From Imbricaverruca yamaguchii (taxonomy: Eukaryota > Arthropoda > Thecostraca > Neoverrucidae): 64,000 nt of DNA. This document shows, piece by piece, positions 11,271 to 24,138 of the stretch. How positions within the stretch are numbered: the stretch's first letter is position 1; each line of letters starts with the position of its first letter. The notes beneath the pieces were generated by a model. It was given only the letters and a program-made list of their open reading frames with translations, was not told the DNA's origin and did no database searches. The position numbers and the translations under genes are program-made. The stretch spans positions 366,001 to 430,000 of the forward strand of contig JAOTOL010001388.1 of assembly GCA_034440575.1 (NCBI GenBank). The letters run 5' to 3'.

Positions 11271-11948
11271 GGGTTGCTCGGTTGTTCGTTGTTTATCCGG
11301 GATAAATTAATTCAGATACATTACATTTAAAAAAACCGAATGATTTGAAAAGAGGCCCAAGAAAATTACTCGTAAGGGAAGCTAAAACCTTCCGGTGATA
11401 CAGACGTGTGATCTAGCATTCCTCGTGCACAAGTATTACGGTTGTCGGTATCGACGACCGTTGTCGATGACCGTCGGTGGCGACGCTCGTGGGCATCAGT
11501 GGGCGTCGCTGGCGGTGGATGGAGGCCTGCACGCAGCTCTCGATCAGAGCCGCTGTGTGTTCTGTCAGCGCAGGCCGCGGCGCCGTCCTGCCCAGGTCGA
11601 CCACGCGACCCGGTCAGACGGATCACCGAGCCGCGATGACTGAGGACGTCGGCCCCGGCGGTAAGTAGGGAGGGAGCAGGGCAACGTCAGCTGCTGGGAG
11701 AGTGGCGCCGAATGATCAGGAGACGGAGAGTAGCGCAGAGAAACGGGCGTGCAATAGTTAGGAGAGAATCAGAGCAGGGTGCGAGAGGATGAAGATACGA
11801 GAGGATGTGTGCTAAGCCACCATGTGCTCTGTTGACTTGCTTACTCGCTAAATCACCTTCATGGATAGAAACAAACAATAATCAGGTACAAAGCGTTCCG
11901 TAATCAAGATGATCACTTTGTCGACATGAGGCATTGGGGTTCCGTTCT
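11271..11948. other. Non-coding; GC-rich stretch 11440-11670
   Basis: The stretch at 11440-11670 is CpG-rich and unique, open in several frames, with no recognised exon. The remainder is ordinary intron sequence. Confidence 0.35.
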
Positions 11949-11952
11949 TTAA

Positions 11953-12862
11953 CCCGTCCCGTCTTTGGGGGGGGGGTCTTCAACCGGCCCCCCTCAGGTT
12001 TTTTTCTCGCGGGTAGCGGACGAAAGGAATACCAAATTTGCGCGGCAGCGCGCCCAAATTTGGCATTCCTTTTCTCACATCAATTTCACATGCTGATTCA
12101 AAATTTTTAGGTCACGTCATCTAGGGTCAACGAGTTATTCAAGGTGAAGTGAGGTCACCTACAAAAAAGTCCAACCAGTCGTCAGGCTCTTTAATGGATA
12201 CAGATATATTAATGAAAGTTGAAGCGTTTACTTATATATATTTTTTTTCAACTTATGTATATCAACTTATATGTTTTCAGCTTATATATATCAGGGATGC
12301 AACAAAACGTACGAGTTGAATTTTTCATTTTTTCGTGTTTGACTACATATAAATTTTGCGTATTTACCACGTAGCGGTTAAAATAGAGGATTCTGGCTAA
12401 TGTAAGCATTTATTATTAGGGCAAGTTGACTTCCAATAACGTTTCTCGGCCTGCTCTACCCATCGGAAAAGGAAAATTAAAGAAAATTTGAAAACTCAAA
12501 AGTTTTAAGTTTCCCAAAAATGAATTTTTACTTTGGGGGCAAAACAATTATAGCCCTGGTCGATTTCACTGTCCTTTTCTCATTCCAAATCAACTTTGTT
12601 TTTCATATATACCCAAAATGAACTCTCCAGAGTCAAACACATAATGTAAGTCGTGAAAAGTCGTTAAAATCTAGCCCCCTGATAATGTCACTTTTCGGGG
12701 AAGATTGTTTTGGAGGGTGGATCCGGACCCTACTCGTCGAGCGCTTTCCGATGACACCACTTTCGTTTTCGTGCGGTGCTTAGTTTGGATTTTAGAGGGG
12801 GGTCTTTAACCGCCCCCCCCCCGAGACGGGGTGGGAGGATTTGACCGGAAAGACGGCACGGG
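11953..12862 (+). mobile_element. TTAA-flanked piggyBac-like MITE, family 1, copy 1
   Basis: The element is bounded by TTAA at 11949-11952 and 12863-12866. The left end reads CCCGTCCCGTCTTTGGGG and the right end, reversed, CCCGTGCCGTCTTTCCGG. TTAA targets and CCC-GGG termini are hallmarks of piggyBac-type elements. Just inside each end is GGGGGTCTT(C/T)AACCG flanked by C runs. There is no transposase frame, so it is non-autonomous. Two further copies in the window share the interior, including CATCTAGGGTCAACGAGTTA. Confidence 0.88.
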
Positions 12863-12866
12863 TTAA

Positions 12867-13774
12867 GGGGCACACTGTCAGGAAACTGTATTTCATGGAT
12901 ATCTTAGGAACTGCAGTGGATGCAGCGGTGCGCACCAAAATGACTGGGGACCGAGCAATGGAGGAGGTACAGAAAGCGAGGAGAAAGTAGAAATACATAC
13001 ATTTTGGATTATGTGCGTATGCTAATTCATAGCAGGACTGGGAGCTACGGAACCTCAAGGGCACCAATGAAGCTCATCAAACAATGGAGAGTAACCAGCT
13101 TCCCGACACATCATGTGGCGCTTTTGCACTTGTGGTGTTTTTCAGTTGGTAGGTGTCCATTTGTTGTTAGAAGCCTGATGCTATCATTCAGAAATGGAGG
13201 TGGAACTGAAGCAAATCCGGGTGGTGCTTAAGTCTTAATGTCGCAGGTGGTTTTCATGTGTATGGAGTTGCGCTTAATCACCACCTGTTACACATTAAGG
13301 CTTCATCCCAATGCTGGTGAATTGCTGTTGCAATGCTGCTCGTCAATATTACACTGATCACCAGAGACACAGAAGAAGGAAGGGGGAGACCCCACCCCTC
13401 TTAGTACTAAAAATACACTAGAATTAACGATAAATTTTGAGATTGTACGACGCATAACCTTAAGTTTTCAGCGCACTTCACACTCCAGAAGCCTTATCTC
13501 TTTCGTAAGCTTTCTCTGTTTCATCGCATTTTTCTTTGGTCGGGTTTGCCTCTTGGAAAAATCCTGGCTGTGTCACGGCTGGCTACGTTCGATGACAGTT
13601 TGACCTCCGGATGAACAGTCGATGCCGAAGCCCATCAGAACAGGTTTGGAACATTCATCTGCTTAAAAAAGAAGAATAAATATCCACAACCAAACCTAAA
13701 TCAACATCGGCTTGACCTCCGCTTTATAGAGCACAGATGCAATCAATTGGTCTGCATGGACCTGCGACGACTAT
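12867..13774. other. Non-coding, unique
   Basis: Vsx intron 2 sequence without recognised exon, repeat or element. Confidence 0.6.
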
Positions 13775-13985
13775 TGCCTATATAGCGATATGCTGCTATA
13801 TGGCGATATGCTGATATATGCCAATACGTGGCTATATGGCGATATGCGGCTACATGGGAACATGGGGTTATATGGCGAAATGCTGCTATATGACAATATG
13901 CGATTATATGCCAATATGCGGCCATATGGCGATATGGGGCCATACGGCGACATTGCGCTATATGGCGATATGCGGCTGTGTGGCT
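13775..13985. repeat. Degenerate 15-30-bp repeat (TATATGGCGATATGC)
   Basis: Repeated GCTATATGGCGATATGCGG and GATTATATGCCAATATGC variants abut the unrelated 41-bp array that follows. Confidence 0.85.
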
Positions 13986-14097
13986 CAGTTCCCCTCGACA
14001 ACCTATTACATTGCATTGATGCGGCGTCAAGTTGCACAAGCATGCCGACAACGTGTGACGGCCCAGCGGAGGGTGGCTCGGCCTCCCCGCGATCGGC

Positions 14098-14920
14098 GAC
14101 ACCCATGGTCGGCCCGTCCACATGGGACAGCGGCCGGCGGCACCCGTGGTCGGCCCGTCCACATGGGACAGCGGACGGCGGCACCCATGGTCGGCCCGTC
14201 CACATGGGACAGCGGCCGGCGGCACCCGTGGTCGGCCCGTCCACATGGGACAGCGGCCGGCGGCACCCGTGGTCGGCCCGTCCACATGGGACAGCGGCCG
14301 GCGGCACCCGTGGTCGGCCCGTCCACATGGGACAGCGGACGGCGGCACCCATGGTCGGCCCGTCCACATGGGACAGCGGCCGGCGGCACCCGTGGTCGGC
14401 CCGTCCACATGGGACAGCGGACGGCGGCACCCATGGTCGGCCCGTCCACATGGGACAGCGGCCGGCGGCACCCGTGGTCGGCCCGTCCACATGGGACAGC
14501 GGACGGCGGCACCCATGGTCGGCCCGTCCACATGGGACAGCGGTCGGCGGCACCCATGGTCGGCCCGTCCACATGGGACAGCGGACGGCGGCACCCATGG
14601 TCGGCCCGTCCACATGGGACAGCGGACGGCGGCACCCATGGTCGGCCCGTCCACATGGGACAGCGGTCGGCGGCGCCCGTGGTCGCCCCGTCCACATGGG
14701 ACAGCGGTCGGCGGCGCCCGTGGTCGCCCCGTCCACATGGGACAGCGGCCGGCGGCACCCGTGGTCGGCCCGTCCACATGGGACAGCGGACGGCGGCACC
14801 CGTGGTCGGCCCGTCCACATGGGACAGCGGTCGGCGGCACCCATGGTCGGCCCGTCTACATGGGACAGCGGACGGCGGCACCCGTGGTCGGCCCGTCCAC
14901 ATGGGACAGCGGTCGGTGGC
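14098..14920. repeat. 41-bp minisatellite, about 20 units
   Basis: Each unit holds GTCGGCCCGTCCACATGGGA plus CAGCGG(C/A/T)CGGCGGCACCC(G/A)TG. Because 41 is not a multiple of three and the unit has no stop in most frames, frames of 287-431 codons open on both strands at once. None is a gene. Confidence 0.97.
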
Positions 14921-14970
14921 GTGCTGTTAGCTTCCCTCGGCATCACACGACTTGTGGTGAATTTCCACCG

Positions 14971-15190
14971 GTGCTGTGCTGTTGACCTCTCAGCGGTGCT
15001 GTGCTGTTGGACTCCCAGCTGCAGTGTACTGTTGAACTCTCAGTGGTGCTGTGCTGTTGGACTCTCAGTGGTGCTGTGCTGTTGAACTCCCAACTGCAGT
15101 GTGCTGTTGACCTCTCAGCGGTGCTGTGCTGTCGGACTCCCAACTGCAGTGCGCTGTTGACCTCTAAGCGGTGCTGTGCTGTTGGGCTTG
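14971..15190. repeat. 25-bp minisatellite (GTGCTGTGCTGTTGGACTC)
   Basis: About nine units read GTGCTGTGCTGTTG(G/A)(A/C)CTC with TCAGTG or CCAACTGCA tails. It follows the 41-bp array after a gap of about 50 bp. Confidence 0.92.
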
Positions 15191-15769
15191 CGACAGCGCC
15201 CGTGGCTGGGCTTGCACAGGACCTTCGACGTGCCGCAATGCAGTCTGGCGGTGCGTCAATAAGAGAACGGCGGCCTACGCCAGGGTGCTTATTAGCTTGT
15301 TTGGCTAGCCACTTTAAAAATGAGAAAACGGCATGAATTGCCAAACGCTGGTGGCGGGTGGCGATCTGAGTAAACACAGCCGCTCGGCCTCTGCTGTCCC
15401 CCGGGGAGTTCACACGGACCGATCTAATGACGTCTGACACTCTAGGGACAATGACGATGGCCCGGCGTACTCGGAACTCAGCCAAAGTCAACACACGGTT
15501 TGCCGTGTTGCACGGGACGGTTGGCCACACAAAGCAATGATAACTTCCATAAAAGTGTTCTTTTTGTCATGTATGCTTCAGGAATTCGGAACGTCTCCTA
15601 TTCAGGTAGTTTTGCCTTGCGGAATCGCCACCCAATGTATTTTTCGTGAGTTGTTTCCAGTCATGTCATGGAACAACGACCCTTCAGACTTGTTTGCAAA
15701 GCTTTGCACGTTGCATATGCATTCAAAAGAAATCATTTACGGCAAATGTATCACATATATTTGCCGCAT
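15191..15769. other. Non-coding, unique
   Basis: No recognised exon. Several medium-length frames have no identifiable content. Confidence 0.5.
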
Positions 15770-16085
15770 CGCCACCTCAGTTGGCTAGAACGCTGACATT
15801 CATTAGGCTCCCCTGTCCTAACAAGACAGGGTTCGAGTCGCTTCCCGTGCTCACATTTAGCCCTCAGCTGGGAGGGTCAGTTGGCAACTGGCTCGATAAG
15901 GTTGAGGACGAGCTACGGGGAGTCCGTGTCGGTGCATTCAAGCATGGTCAACTTTCGGCCAATGTCGTTGAGCTATAATTCACGGATCGGGTGAAATATA
16001 AAACCCTGTGAAGTGTGCCCCCAATCCATTCGGGCCCGCCCATTACCTTTCTGTATTGTGCCCCTCCAATAATTTTCAGAATTCA
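15770..16085 (+). mobile_element. tRNA-derived SINE (candidate)
   Basis: The head shows an A-box-like CAGTTGGCTAGAACG at about 15778 and a B box GGTTCGAGTCG at 15830-15840, the arrangement of an internal RNA polymerase III promoter. The body continues through CAGCTGGGAGGGTCAGTTGG. The 3' part (from about 16008) shares ACCCTGTG, CAATCCATT.GGG and TGTATTGTGC.CCCTCC with 55225-55315 and, more distantly, 63605-63690. The exact ends and target duplication are not resolved. Confidence 0.6.
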
Positions 16086-16500
16086 ACGCCCGTGGGATAA
16101 ACTATGCAGGATTGATTGATGCTAGTAGGTATCTTACATCATGCTGATACATTTGGAAGTATGCTAGTAACAGGTGCAACTGGCGGTGGATTCAGAACCG
16201 GCCTAAGGCTTATGTGATGCCGAGGAGAATGGCTATGGTAACACCGTGGAGCAAATAGCTTCCTTGAAACTCAGAATATAACATTCATTTGGGTTTCAGT
16301 CCCTTTTTAGCATTGTTTAGGGGAGGGATCAGTCTCTTAGTCTCTTACAAAAATCTTCCCTCTACGGGTCTAACCCAGAGGGGTGACTATGCAGGGCTAG
16401 AGATCCCTGACGAAGCCAGAGGGCCCAAGTCCTCATCTTCGAGACCCTTTTTAGATTGAATAGAGAAAATGACAAACTAACATTAGTACGGTGTCAAGGC
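16086..16500. other. Non-coding, unique
   Basis: No recognised feature. Confidence 0.55.
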
Positions 16501-17100
16501 AAAGGGTCCAGACCCCCCCTGGGAAATGGCGCGGCTCCGGGAGATGACCAAGAGACAGCTTCACACGAGGCCCGCTCTGGTGTGGCCGGACGCGGCTGTC
16601 GGCGCCAAGAGGCAGCTTCACTTGAGACCCGCTCTGCTGTGGCCGGACGCGGCGGCGGGTGCTCCAAATTCCCGGCGATCCGCCGGCCGAGGAGAAGGGG
16701 GGGGCGGGACATTTTGCCGCGTCATGACAGTCGCTCGCGCGCCGCGGCCGTCAACACCGCCCGGTGTCGGCGCGGCCGCCGTCGGCAGGAATTAATCATT
16801 TGATTTTATTGCTTGCTCTATTGACTCTACCCTCCTGTAAATAGCTCCGGGGCCGTTAGGGCATTCCTGGGTGCGCGTCGCCGGCGAGTATTGCTACTAT
16901 GAGGCGCCATTAGCGTGTTATGAAGCGGCAGGCGCAGACTGTGATATGTCCACGACCGGCGGCGGCGATTGGCGATGTCCACCGTCGGCCTGCACGATGG
17001 CTGTGTGCAGAATGGCTGCGGCCGTCACGGCGGCTAACAATGCCCTCCGCGTCAAACTGGCCGTGAGTTGAGGATCACGCCGAGTGACTCATGAGCCCTG
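16501..17100. other. GC-rich islands (candidate intronic regulatory DNA)
   Basis: There are two CpG-rich blocks, 16501-16790 and 16870-17090. The first has an internal repeat of about 55 bp (GAGGCAGCTTCACTTGAGAC and GCTCTGCTGTGGCCGGACGC variants) and ends at GGCAGGAATTAATCATTTGA, a homeodomain-type AT core. No exon is identified. Regulatory function is only inferred. Confidence 0.3.
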
Positions 17101-18394
17101 GGCGGATCGACGGCGCAGGAGCGGACTGGTGCGTGCAGCAAGGCTGCATGCAGCGCTTCTTATGATCAATCGTGAATGTGTGTGCAATGGGGGTTAGCGC
17201 GTCTGGTCTGAAAGGCGCGGCTTTGGGATTATTCTGTCAAATCGCTTTGCGATTTCCTTCCACGTGTCAACATTCTTCTTTTAAATATTCTCTCATCTTG
17301 TGAATTCGTCATGAATTATGGAGAAATACCACAGATCAACCAAAGTGCGAATTGGTTGATTTATTCACTCGCCCATACCAATTGTGTTTCGGCAGTGGAA
17401 ATACTGAGATGATATGAATTGCCAGATTTGGTTAAGAGATTCCCCATGTTCGATAAAACACCGCAATGTATTGGTCATTAGCGCACATATATCTTAATAA
17501 TTTGTCTATTAAATATATCACCCGGTGATAAATTGAACACTAAGCACACATAGCATTTACTTATTCCTTGCTGTGGAGGGCGATACAATTGGTATTCTTA
17601 TTCATGCAGAAAGCGTCGCAATTGCATGTATACTAGGCATGGCACACTGACGTCATATCAACATTATGACGTGCCTCACAAATGCAATTTCCATCGTCGG
17701 GAAGTTCCGCATCGGTTTCTTGGATTCCCGCAAATCGACTCAGCTAAATTATAGCTGATCATCCTACCACAGTGTGACTTGTGCGAAGTGATCTTCTGTT
17801 CAGTGTTGTGAGCCACCTGTCCTGGCCAGTTTCCGCATGGAGTCTGCCTCGTACTCGCTGTTCATAGCAGAACACCTACTTCAAGTACATGACTGGGTCA
17901 TTGGCTAACGAGGTGTGCTTAAAATTGGATACCCATTATTCACAGCAATGTGGGTATTATGAATTTAGTTGCTTGGTGTAACAATGCCCTGTGGATTACT
18001 TGTTCACACTTTAATCTACATATGCAGATATAATACGCGATATGAAATATATGACATTCGAGGTGTTTTATATACTTATAACACATAAATTACTGATATA
18101 AAGTTTGAGTATGCGAGGCAAACTCTCAGGTGCAATACACCTCTGACTTGATCTCAGGACCCATGGAGTTTCTGAAGCCACCTGTGCAATGGCCGATTCA
18201 GGAACTCGTTTTTCAACAAGTAGTTTGGGAGCGAAGTAAAAAAAAAACAATCCAGAGTCAAGAAGACAAAAACTTCCAATATTTGCTTTGCTATGTGTGT
18301 AGAAGTAGCCTGTGAAGAACAATTTGTTGCAAAATTCGTCTACGCTCGGAGGAATATGCCGTCTGATGTTGAGTTACCTGTCACAAGTCATCTA
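17101..18394. other. Non-coding, unique AT-rich
   Basis: Intron 2 sequence with no recognised exon, array or element. Confidence 0.6.
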
Positions 18395-18904
18395 TTTAGG
18401 GGAAGCGAGGCCGGAATGTGTCCGCCACACGCCCACCGGTGAGACCAACATCTGAACAGCACGACCAGCCTGCTCTGTGTGCCGTCGGCATCGCTCACCG
18501 CCATCTCCAAACACACCACACGTGCCGAGTCGACGCGTCACCGCAGCCGGCGAACAGGTCCACCAGACCGGCCGCCCGTGCGACGGCACGCTCCGCAGCC
18601 GCTTCTGTGTGCGGGGCGGGCGCGCGCCGACACCGCCCGCTTCCGACCGCACCCACCGTACATAGCGCCGCTGCGACGCCCACGCTCGCACGGCAAACAA
18701 TAATATTTTGACGAACGCGCCGCGTGTTGACCGGCGTTGGCGCGGGGTGCCCGCCGCGTAACAGGACGCGCCATGTGGCGGCGCCGGCGCGCGCGCCCGG
18801 GCGCCTCGATCGGCTCGCGTTACCGCCGCTTTTTATTGCGGCAGAATGGCGTCGGGGTGGAGTGCGCTGCGGACGACCACAGCTGCGGCGCGATACCTGG
18901 CGCG
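18395..18904. other. GC-rich island
   Basis: CpG-rich DNA, open in many frames, with an ACAATAATATTTTGACG stretch between two GC blocks (near 18697). No coding family is recognised. Confidence 0.3.
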
Positions 18905-19170
18905 GGCGGGAGCCGTCGGAGCCGTCGGGAGCCGGCGGGAGCCGGCGATAGTCAGTGGGAGCCGGCGGGAGCCGGCAGAAGACGGCAGGAGACGGCAGGA
19001 GTCGGCGGGAGCTGGCGGGAGACGGAGGAGTCGGCGGGATCCATTGGGATCCGGCTGGAGCCGTCGGAAGCCGTCGGAGCCGTCGGTAGCCAACGGGAGC
19101 CGGCGGAATCCAGCGAGAGCCGTCGGGAGCCAATGGCGAACGGCAGCAGCGGCGGAAGTTTCTGGGAGTT
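18905..19170. repeat. Imperfect 10-11-bp repeat (GGGAGCCGGC)
   Basis: CGGGAGCCGGCGGGAGCCGG-type units decay to GGAGACGGCAGGAG. They give spurious Ser/Arg- or Ala/Pro-rich frames on both strands. Confidence 0.9.
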
Positions 19171-19470
19171 GGCGAGAGTCGGCGGGTACAGCCGGCAGTT
19201 GGTGGGCGCGCGGTAACCCCGCTGCAGTTGCGCCATTATGGAGAACATGCATGCCACGTGATCAACAGCCAGAGTGTACGCGCTGGTGACGGCCACGACA
19301 CTGAACCACATTCCACGGGTCTCGCTCTTAGTACGGGTAAACCAACACAGAACAGCAAACATCTTGTCGTTTTAGGCTGTTAGCTACAATGAAAGAGTTA
19401 CCCAGTCTTGGACAAAATGTTTACAGTTGTCCGAACTCCTTGCCTAGTTGTCGGATATGTCAGGAACGGC

Positions 19471-19816
19471 ATGCTCAGGTGGTGGACTGGGATGGTATGG
19501 TCAGGTGATGGACGGTATGGTCAGGTGATGGACGGTATGGTCGGATGGTACGGTCAGGTGATGAACCGTTGAACCGTACGGTCAAGTGATTGATGGTATG
19601 GTCAGGTGATGGACGGTACGGTCAGGTGATGGAGGGTATGGTTAAGTGGTGGACTGGGAACTGACCCAGGTGATGAACCGTATGGTCAGGTCATTGACGG
19701 CATGGTCAGGTGATGGACGGTATGATCAGGTGATGGACAGTATGATCAGGTGATGGAACGTATGGTCAGGTGATAGACGGTATGGTCAGGTGATGGACCG
19801 TATGGTCAGGTGATTG
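19471..19816. repeat. 20-bp minisatellite (GGTATGGTCAGGTGATGGAC)
   Basis: About 16 imperfect copies of GGTATGGTCAGGTGATGGAC with variants such as ACGGTACGG and GATTGACGG. Confidence 0.95.
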
Positions 19817-20589
19817 ACGAAATTGTGCAAAATAGGGTTGGAAGCTGCACAGCAGAAATGCATGACGAGGTCGGTGACCCTATCGGCTCAGCTATAATAG
19901 CATTGTAATGCTCTGCTCCGTCTAAATTTAGTGATACACAGATAAATGCTCTTGAGCAACCAAGGAAGGGCCAGAGGGACGCATTGGCCAAACTAACACC
20001 CAGTAGCGAACAGCTTGAGCTTTCATGTTAATGTGCACAACACCGTTTGTGGCATCGGCAAATCAATGTCTCGGCTGTTCTCCATTACAAACGAGGACGA
20101 AGCGCCGTCGAGTGTACTCTTGTGCGCGCAGAGCAAAAGTTCATCCGACCAACTCGGCCCGGCCGGACCAACATGCTTTTGAAACCCTAAAAACGCTTCC
20201 GTTTGGGCGTTTGAGGTCTTAATCACTTCATTAAGAAACAGAACTGGTGTTTTAATTTTGTTTTTCAGCAGCTTTCAGAACAACATTTTCTTTCATATAC
20301 GCCAAGATTGTGTTCGAAGGAAAGGCTTCATCATGGAATATAGCGGTGTAGGCTGTACCGGCACGGGCTAAGGCCACTCAGCCAGTTGCTCGTCACGTTG
20401 ATATGCCGCTATGTCGCGTGACCTGTGCTCCCATAGGTCGGGTGACTGCGTGTCAGCGTCAGTCCCCAAAGGGTTTCGGGCTGGACGGCTGTATAACGAT
20501 ATAATGTGAACGGGAAGGCTGCAAGGCAGAAAGACTGGCACGGCGTGGCAGCTATGCTTATGCGAAAATGTCGAATAGTGCATTTACGT
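19817..20589. other. Non-coding, unique
   Basis: No recognised feature. Confidence 0.55.
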
Positions 20590-20593
20590 TTAA

Positions 20594-21920
20594 CACGCGC
20601 CCTGGAGGGCCTCTGAAACTTACGCGCACTGGAGGGGGGGGGGGGATTTCGCCCCCCCATAAGATCTCGGCTCCCATTAAGGCTAGAGCAACGAAATTTA
20701 CAGGGTGGATGGGCACGATAGTTAACTCTATTGTGTGCAAATTTCTTGACCTTAGGTCAATATCTTCAAGGTCAAATGAGGTCAAAATAGCAAAATTTTC
20801 TGTTTTTGCGTGTCTTGGCTTGTCATTGTTATGGATCGCTGTGATTGTATTTAAATGCTCCAGAATTGCCATTTATGATGTTTTGGACATTACTAATGAT
20901 GCAATGCATATGCCAGATCCGCCATTTGACCACAGGTCACCTATATAGGAGCACTTTATCAGGTCATTACATGCTCCAGTTACCGGAACCGGGCTGCCCA
21001 CCTGACTGCTCCTTTGGGCGGCTCGAACAATCGGTTTCGCAAAGAAAGGAGTGAAATACATGAATAAAGTATAGAAACGCTTAGGCACACAATGAAAAAC
21101 AGTAGATTTCCGGATGTGTAGGGAGTAACATGCAAAGTGACATCAATCGCATGCCAGTCATTTCCATTTGTGACAACATTCCAGTTGACCAAGTTTGGTT
21201 CCATTAGCCTGTCACGATGACCTCGGCGACCTAACATGACTCTTAAATTATATAGCATAACAATATGCATCAAACAAGTCGCTAGTGCTGTCATGAACAC
21301 TTCCCTTTTGCCAATGTACGGGAAGCGCATCAGCGCCGATTTTTGTGCTCTAGCCGTGCGATTAAGAAAATTTTTTAACGGCCCATAACTTAAAAACGTG
21401 TCTGCCGATTTTCATTTTTTCTTGCTTTAAACAATGCGCCGGTCATTTCTAAGTAGGTACGAAAAAATGGCGTATATTGGCCGATCCAATATGGAGTTGT
21501 GTACGAAAAATCAGAGGGGTGGGCGGATTTCGCCCTCCATCCCTCCAGGGCGTGTGTTAGTTTGTCATGAACTTGACCTGACTTGACCTCGGTGACCTGA
21601 CATGACTTTGAAATAATGTAGCATAACAATATACATCAAACAAGTCGCTAGTGTTGCCAAGAACACTTCCTTTTTGCCAATATACGGGAAGCGCATCAGC
21701 GCCGATATTTGTAGACTGGCGCTGATAATTTATTTTGACTTTACCGACCCCTAACTCGAAAAATTGTCGGTAGATTTTCATTTGTCTTACTTTAAACAAC
21801 GCGCCGTTCATTTATTAGCAGGTACACAAACAATGGCGCATGTCGGCCGGTAAAATCTGGAGTTATCTGCGAAAAACCGGAGGGGTGGGCGGATTTCGCC
21901 CCCCCCCTCCAGGGCGCGTG
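20594..21920. mobile_element. TTAA-flanked MITE, family 2, with internal duplication
   Basis: The element lies between TTAA at 20590-20593 and 21921-21924, with terminal inverted repeat CACGCGCCCTGGAGGG and inner GGGGGATTTCGCCCCCC blocks. A right-half segment of about 350 bp occurs twice in tandem (about 21200-21560 and 21590-21924). The first copy ends at CCCTCCAGGGCGTGTGTTAG, a mutated terminus. No transposase is encoded. The interior shares TCAAGGTCAAATGAGGTCA with family 1. Confidence 0.8.
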
Positions 21921-21956
21921 TTAAGACATGCACACAACAGGTAGCCAGAAAAATTT

Positions 21957-22500
21957 ACGTAAAGTAAATGTACGTAGGCAAATGTACGTAAGCGCAGATG
22001 TACGTATGGCAATTGTACGTATGCGCAAATGTACGTGTGGCAAATGTACATAAGCGCAAATGCACGTAAGCGGAATTGTACGTAAGCGGAAATGTACGTA
22101 TGCGCAATTATATGTATGGGAATTGTACGTAAGTGCAGATGTACTTATGCCAAATTTACTTAAAAGCAAATGTGCATGTGGAAAATGTACGTAAGAGCGT
22201 ATGACATGAAAATGTACGTATGAAAATGGAAAATGTACGAATGACATAAGCACCTAACCAAATGTGCTTAAACGCAAAAATACGTGTGCCTAAATGTACG
22301 TACATTGGCACATGCGTACATTTGCTCATGCATTATTTTACGTTTACGTACTGTTACGCTTCGGTACATTTGTGCTTGCGTATTTATGTGCTTATGTACA
22401 TTTGCGCTTACGTACTTTTGCGCTTAAGTACATTTGCGCTTACGTACTTTTGCGCTTGAGTACATTTGCGCTTACGTACACTTGCGTACGCCTATATTTG
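21957..22500. repeat. 16-bp TACGTA minisatellite with inverted halves
   Basis: From 21957 to about 22250 the units read AAATGTACGTAAGCGC. From about 22290 to 22500 they read GTACATTTGCGCTTAC, the reverse complement. The two halves meet near 22260-22290 and could fold on each other. Confidence 0.88.
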
Positions 22501-22555
22501 CACTTACGTACAAATCGACGTATATATGTATATATTTTTTTTAAATTTATTTATT

Positions 22556-23428
<873 letters not shown>

Positions 23429-23509
23429 TGTCCAGATATTATTCAATATATATATATATATATGCATATATATATACGTCTTACGTACATATCGACGTGC
23501 CTATATATC

Positions 23510-23950
23510 GACGAGCTGCGCGCCGGCTTGCTGTTAAAGGGTCAAATGTCACTGGTGCACATGCTTACTGTCGGGGTCGAGTCATCCGTCCGAGAGCACG
23601 ACACACACTCAAAGTTCACAAACACGGCATGGCCGCTGGGGCATGCTTGACCTGCGTAACGGTGGCCGTCCTGAGGTCGAATTAGCGTCGCCTTATCTGC
23701 GGGCGTCGGGCCATTACACATCAGAAATGTTCCGACGACGATTAATTAAGAAGCGTGACGGTCTGAAAATGGCCGTCGGATGCTGCCAATCAGACGCATT
23801 GTGGCGGTCGGCTTTGTCAGGTAATTGGTGTATTATTCGGGCGGGTCTTTGTTGGCGGGTTGTGCATTGGCGCTGGCGGCTTCGGGCCACCAAGATTGGT
23901 CGCCGGTCGGTGGGACCTGGTGGCGGTGTTGACAGTCCAGTGTGAAGCGG
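23510..23950. other. GC-rich island with homeodomain-type motifs
   Basis: Repeat-poor, moderately GC-rich DNA has CGACGATTAATTAAGAAG, CAGGTAATTGGTG and TTTGTTGGCGGG. The AT cores fit homeodomain binding sites and ATTGG fits a CCAAT box. Its role as intronic regulatory DNA is inferred. Confidence 0.3.
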
Positions 23951-24016
23951 CGTCAGCACAGACCTCACCTGGCCTCATTCCATACAACACCATAGACGAC
24001 GGCAGAAACAGAACAT

Positions 24017-24018
<2 letters not shown>

Positions 24019-24047
<29 letters not shown>
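24019..24047. repeat. (GA)n microsatellite
   Basis: A short pure GA tract, followed by scattered GAGAGATA. Confidence 0.9.
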
Positions 24048-24050
<3 letters not shown>

Positions 24051-24138
24051 AAGAGAGAGATATGTAAAAAGAGAGATAGAGAGCGAGGCGGATCCAGGAA
24101 GTTAATAGGACATGTGAAGGAAAAGGGAAATAAAATGA

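Noticed and set aside
13743..15085. Very long frames (up to 431 codons) on both strands
   Set aside because: They run through the stop-free 41-bp repeat in most frames at once and encode only the repeat.
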